Below, in pieces: positions 60,757 through 64,000 of a stretch of DNA of 64,000 bases (the stretch's first letter is position 1; every line of letters begins with the position of its first letter). Both the position numbers and the translations under genes were made by a program. The notes beneath the pieces are model-generated. The model made no database searches. It worked only from the letters and a program-made list of their open reading frames with translations, and was not told where the DNA came from. Source of the DNA: Desulfobotulus pelophilus (lineage in GTDB: Bacteria; Desulfobacterota; Desulfobacteria; Desulfobacterales; ASO4-4); contig NZ_JAPFPW010000012.1 in NCBI RefSeq assembly GCF_026155325.1, positions 1 to 64,000 of the forward strand. The letters run 5' to 3'.

Positions 60757-61052
60757 AAAGAATGGAAAAGGATCATATTCTTGCACTTCTTGTCCGTAGC
60801 AAGCCCGTCCTTGAAGAGCGTTTCGGGGTGACCCGGCTGGCATTGTTTGGTTCTGTGGCAAGGAACGAATCATCTGCAACAAGCGATGTGGATGTGATGG
60901 TGTCCTTTGACGGCCCTGCAACTTCGGAGCGTTATTTCGGGGTTCCGTTTTTTCTTGAGGATTTGCTGGGGGTCTCCGTTGATCTTGTCACGGAAAAAGC
61001 CCTGCGCCCTGAACTTCGTCCATTCATTGAACGGGAGCGTGTTAATGTCTGA
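60753..61052 (+). CDS. mntA: MntA-like minimal nucleotidyltransferase antitoxin
   Basis: A 99-residue protein of the minimal nucleotidyltransferase family: LALFGSVARNESSATSDVDV with G-S and the D-x-D metal pair (DVDVMVSF), plus GVSVDLVTEKALRPELRPFI. Such proteins AMPylate the partner HEPN toxin HepT and neutralise it. AGGAGG precedes the ATG, which overlaps the rlmN stop (ATGA), so it is tied to a housekeeping gene. It overlaps the hepT frame by eight bases. All catalytic residues seem present even though hepT is interrupted. Confidence 0.85.
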   Translation: MKRMEKDHILALLVRSKPVLEERFGVTRLALFGSVARNESSATSDVDVMVSFDGPATSERYFGVPFFLEDLLGVSVDLVTEKALRPELRPFIERERVNV

Positions 61053-61401
61053 TTCTGTCCGTAGGGAGTGGAAATTTTACATCGATGATATGATAGAGTT
61101 TGCAGAGAAAGTGCTGCTTTATACGGAAAATATGGGGCAGTCAGATTTTATAGCAAGCGGCTTAAATTATGATGCCACAGTACGAAACTTTGAGCTGATA
61201 GGTGAAGCGGCCAAACATATTCCTGCGGAAGTCAGAGAAGCAAACCAGTAGATTCCATGGTGTCTTGTTATTGCCCTGCGTAACAGGCTGATCCATGCCT
61301 ATCTCGGCATAGATAGCGATACCCTGTGGAGTGTGATCCGTGATGATGTCCCGGTTCTTCTGGCTGACCTGCAGAAGCTGCGGCATATAAATTCAGATTA
61401 A
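61045..61401 (+). pseudogene. hepT: HepT-like HEPN toxin interrupted by one amber codon
   Basis: From ATG 61045 the frame reads MSDSVRREWKFYIDDMIEFA and NYDATVRNFELIGEAAKHIP, then TAG at 61249-61251 (codon 69), then continues in frame IPWCLVIALRNRLIHAYLGI to TAA at 61399. The HEPN active motif R-x4-H-x-Y (RNRLIHAY) lies after the TAG. Family members have IPW preceded by a residue at that position, so a single C-to-T change of CAG is enough. No frameshift or other damage is seen. If UAG is read as stop, the 68-residue product lacks the RNase motif. GGGAG precedes the ATG. Confidence 0.82.
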
Positions 61402-61430
61402 AGCCCGGAATATGACATTCAGGAGGCTTC

Positions 61431-62282
61431 ATGAAAAATACAAAGGCCCGGATGTGTCCGAAGTGCGGTAAAATGGTGAGCCATGATCAGGATCAGTGTC
61501 CATGGTGTGGTCAGAAACATCCCGGTAATCCCCTGCTTCCTGCCAATCTTGTTGCACGCATGGGAAGGCCGGGGGAGATCATCCGCATACTGATCTGGGT
61601 GAATGCCATTTTATACCTTGCCTCTCTGCTCATTAATCCTGCGGAAACCAAGTGGACCATGAATCCCTTTACCGCCCTTTCTCCGGATACCCGCAGTCTT
61701 CTCATGCTGGGTGCGACGGGAACCTTTCCCGTTTATCAGATGGGAAACTGGTGGACCCTTATTACGGCGGGTTTTCTCCACGGCAGCCTGCTCCATATCC
61801 TTTTTAACATGGCGGCCCTTTATCATGTGGGGCAGCTGGCGGAGAGGGCATTTGGTCCTTTCCGGATGCTTCTCATTTATCTTCTCACCAGTGTGGCAGG
61901 GTTTGCCCTTTCCCTTGTGGGTGGCGTGTACCTGACCATCGGGGCTTCGGCGGCGGTATGCGGTCTCATCGGAGCGCTTCTCTACTATGGAAAACGCAGG
62001 GGAGGCTTCCATGGAAAGGCGGTGTATCAGCATACTCAAGGCTGGATTATCGGTCTTGTGATCATCGGTTTTCTGATGCCCAGCATCAACAACTGGGGTC
62101 ATGGAGGCGGACTTGTGGCGGGAATCCTGGCGGCTTTTGTTCTTGGCTATTCCGAAATAAGACCGGAAACACCCGGTCTTCGGATGACAGTCCTTGTCAT
62201 TGCTCTGGCCGTGCTGGCCCTTCTGGTGTGGGTGGCCTTTACGGCTCTGATTTACAGGGGAAGCATAGGACGTCTGATATAG
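61431..62282 (+). CDS. Rhomboid-family intramembrane serine protease with N-terminal zinc ribbon
   Basis: A 283-residue polytopic protein. A zinc ribbon (CPKCGKMV, then CPWCGQKH) precedes six or more helices. Rhomboid hallmarks: AGFLHGSLLHILFNMAALYH, the catalytic serine in TIGASAAVCGLIGALLYY (G-x-S), and the catalytic histidine in NNWGHGGGLVAGILAAF. It should cleave membrane-protein substrates within or near the bilayer; the substrate is unknown. AGGAGG lies four bases before the ATG. Thirty bases after the hepT frame, possibly cotranscribed with rlmN-mntA. Confidence 0.88.
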   Translation: MKNTKARMCPKCGKMVSHDQDQCPWCGQKHPGNPLLPANLVARMGRPGEIIRILIWVNAILYLASLLINPAETKWTMNPFTALSPDTRSLLMLGATGTFPVYQMGNWWTLITAGFLHGSLLHILFNMAALYHVGQLAERAFGPFRMLLIYLLTSVAGFALSLVGGVYLTIGASAAVCGLIGALLYYGKRRGGFHGKAVYQHTQGWIIGLVIIGFLMPSINNWGHGGGLVAGILAAFVLGYSEIRPETPGLRMTVLVIALAVLALLVWVAFTALIYRGSIGRLI

Positions 62283-62499
62283 GTGAAGAATTCGGTGCCG
62301 TTTTTTCTGCTGCTGATGGTCAGGGGCAGGGAATGGCAAAACATACACCCATAAAATGGTAACGGCTAAGGATTCTTTCGTCCGGCAGTGGAAAAGAAGA
62401 TGTTGCATGATGGCAAGCCTTTGTATTTTCTCCATGGTTTTGTCCCTATGCGGATTCGGCTGGATCGTTACAGAAGAGTTCCGTTGCGGGGAGATGATC

Positions 62500-63924
62500 A
62501 TGATTGATGCTGTAATTGGTTTTTTAAATACCCTTTTCTGGAGTTATATTCTCGTTTACGGCCTGCTTGCCGTGGGCGTTTTTTTTACACTGCGGCTGGG
62601 TTTTATTCAGTTTTTCCAGTTCGGGGAAATGTTCCGTGTGGTGTTTGCTGCGCGCAGGAAGGATGGGGCGGGTATTTCTCCCTTTCAGGCCCTTTCCGTG
62701 AGCCTTGCCTCCCGCGTGGGAGTGGGAAATCTTGCTGGTGTGGCCGTTGCCCTGCATCTGGGGGGAGCCGGAGCCATTTTCTGGATGTGGTTGATGGCAC
62801 TGTTCGGTATGGCTACGGCCTATGCCGAAAGCACTCTGGGCCAGCTGTATAAAACCACCAATCACGACGGCAGGTATCGGGGAGGGCCGGCTTTTTATAT
62901 AGGCCGTGGGCTGAAGGCACCCTGGGCGGGCGTTCTTTTTTCTCTTGCACTGATTCTTTCCTTCGGCCTGGTGTTCAATGCGGTGCAGGCCAACGCCATA
63001 GCAGGGGCCATGAATTTCGCCTTTGATGTTCCCCTGTGGGCAACGGGTCTTGTGGTGGCGGCCTGTGCCGGTGTGGTGATTTTTGGCGGTATCCGTCAGG
63101 TAGCCAAGGTGGCGGCTCTTGTGGTTCCTGTCATGTCATTTTTTTATGTGCTCCTCGTTCTCGTTATCCTTGTGATGAATATCACGGCGGTGCCGGATAT
63201 GCTGAAACTGATTGTGCTGTCTGCGTTCGGTCTGCAGGAGGCTGCGGGAGGTATCATGGGGGGGCTGACAGCAGCCATGCTCAATGGTGTGAAACGGGGC
63301 ATGTTTTCGAATGAAGCGGGCATGGGTTCGGTTCCCAACATCGCAGCCTGTGCAACGCCCAGTCCCCATCATCCGGCATCCCAGGGTTTCGTTCAGGCCC
63401 TGGGGGTATTTCTCGATACCATTGTCATCTGTACGGCAACGGCTGTCATGATTCTTCTTTCCGGGATCTTTCTGGAACCGGGAGCCGATCTTAAAGGCAT
63501 TGAAATTACCCAGATGGCGCTGGCTGCCCATGTGGGAGCCATCGGGAATTATTTTGTGGCTGTGGCCATTCTCTTTTTTGCCTTCACCTCCATCATTGGC
63601 AATTATACCTATGCGGAAAATGCCCTCACCTATATCGGTTGTGCTGGGCGCACGGGCGTGATGCTTCTTCGGGCAGGGCTGGTTCTGATGGTTTTCTGGG
63701 GTGCCCAGCAGACGGTACAGCGTGTTTTTGATGCGGCGGATGCCTCCATGGGATTGATGGCCACCATCAACCTTGTGGCCATTGTTCTGCTTTCCGGAAC
63801 GGTGGTAAAGCTTACCCGGGATTATCTCCGCCAGAAAAAGGAAGGTGGAGATCCCTGTTTTGACCTTGGGGATTATCCGGAACTGGAAGACAGAATCGAT
63901 ACGGAAGTGTGGACAAAACGGTAG
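62500..63924 (+). CDS. Sodium:alanine/glycine symporter (AGCS family)
   Basis: A 474-residue transporter with about eleven helices. Family signatures: SVSLASRVGVGNLAGVAVAL, FWMWLMALFGMATAYAESTL, YRGGPAFYIGRGL, MLNGVKRGMFSNEAGMGSVP, and FAFTSIIGNYTYAENALTYI. It imports alanine or glycine with sodium. The frame is open to 62356; ATG 62500 has GGGGAG and matches the family N-terminus IDAVIGFLNTLFW. No glycine riboswitch was seen in the 217-base leader. A hairpin follows the gene. Confidence 0.92.
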   Translation: MIDAVIGFLNTLFWSYILVYGLLAVGVFFTLRLGFIQFFQFGEMFRVVFAARRKDGAGISPFQALSVSLASRVGVGNLAGVAVALHLGGAGAIFWMWLMALFGMATAYAESTLGQLYKTTNHDGRYRGGPAFYIGRGLKAPWAGVLFSLALILSFGLVFNAVQANAIAGAMNFAFDVPLWATGLVVAACAGVVIFGGIRQVAKVAALVVPVMSFFYVLLVLVILVMNITAVPDMLKLIVLSAFGLQEAAGGIMGGLTAAMLNGVKRGMFSNEAGMGSVPNIAACATPSPHHPASQGFVQALGVFLDTIVICTATAVMILLSGIFLEPGADLKGIEITQMALAAHVGAIGNYFVAVAILFFAFTSIIGNYTYAENALTYIGCAGRTGVMLLRAGLVLMVFWGAQQTVQRVFDAADASMGLMATINLVAIVLLSGTVVKLTRDYLRQKKEGGDPCFDLGDYPELEDRIDTEVWTKR

Positions 63925-63931
63925 TGATGGG

Positions 63932-63964
63932 CTGCCTGGCAGGGAAAAATCCCTGCCCAGGCAG
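63932..63964 (+). terminator. Hairpin after the symporter gene
   Basis: CTGCCTGGCAGGGA (63932-63945) pairs with TCCCTGCCCAGGCAG (63950-63964) with a one-base bulge. No U tract follows, so termination is uncertain. Confidence 0.5.
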
Positions 63965-64000
63965 TTCGTTGAATCCTCATGCAACCCGGTACTCACTGGT

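Noticed and set aside
62283-62499. Glycine riboswitch before the alanine/glycine symporter
   Set aside because: The conserved glycine aptamer blocks are not present in this leader.

Overview
The window looks like chromosome from an anaerobic, moderately GC-rich Desulfobacterota-type (deltaproteobacterial) organism. This is inferred from gene content: a pyruvate:ferredoxin oxidoreductase start, a giant BadF/HgdC-type activase, a long UbiD decarboxylase of the kind used in menaquinone synthesis, a multidomain biotin carboxylase, a selenouridine synthase, an MSHA-like pilus operon and several c-di-GMP proteins. No rRNA, convincing tRNA, CRISPR array or prophage is visible.

Layout. 1-13 kb: 5' end of nifJ, a Cache-HAMP-PAS-GGDEF-EAL protein, the activase, and a histidine kinase/response-regulator pair whose output is an EAL domain. 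13-21 kb: an MrfA-MrfB-like helicase-exonuclease fusion, a long structured leader, grpE-dnaK and an acyl-CoA ligase. 21.2-22.6 kb: an AT-rich accessory island with an RHH/PIN toxin-antitoxin pair, a frameshifted REP-associated transposase remnant and a family of 21-bp palindromes (core AAAGGGGTCWGACCCCTTT). 22.6-24.5 kb: a type IV pilin behind a sigma-54 promoter, next to a membrane-bound sigma-54 activator. 24.7-39.2 kb: an MSHA-like pilus operon (PilM/N-, PilO- and PilP-like proteins, secretin, ExeA-like ATPase, MshE/PilB-type ATPase with c-di-GMP-binding motifs, PilC, minor pilins, PilT). 39.7-44.5 kb: minus-strand envelope genes (beta-barrel, methyltransferase, glycosyltransferase, FliL-like protein, ZU5-like lipoprotein). 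44.7-64 kb: mostly housekeeping genes (RibD-like reductase, mnmH, ppsR, YjjX-type NTPase, glnS, biotin ligase, biotin carboxylase, UbiD, rlmN), a MntA/HepT pair with a broken HepT, a rhomboid protease and an AGCS symporter.

How it fits together. The pilus assembly ATPase carries two clean MshEN c-di-GMP motifs, while both GGDEF/EAL proteins here have degenerate GGDEF and intact EAL motifs, so both are predicted c-di-GMP phosphodiesterases. The biotin ligase lies directly upstream of the biotin-dependent carboxylase. The palindrome family invades the pilus locus: one copy touches the stop codon of the sigma-54-controlled pilin, and two copies encode most of the leader peptide of a minor pilin.

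Most notable observations: (1) palindromes plus a degraded RAYT transposase, with two palindromes domesticated as a prepilin leader; (2) a 1015-residue protein that joins two prepilin-like modules with a topology that could allow two cleavages; (3) a second, unrelated dispersed element of about 100-270 bp in three copies upstream of glnS, a small ORF and rlmN; (4) the MrfA-MrfB fusion; (5) a promoter-structured RNA-terminator unit upstream of grpE; (6) an atypical biotin carboxylase; (7) a HepT gene interrupted by a single amber codon. All family assignments come from reading motifs by eye; no database search was run.
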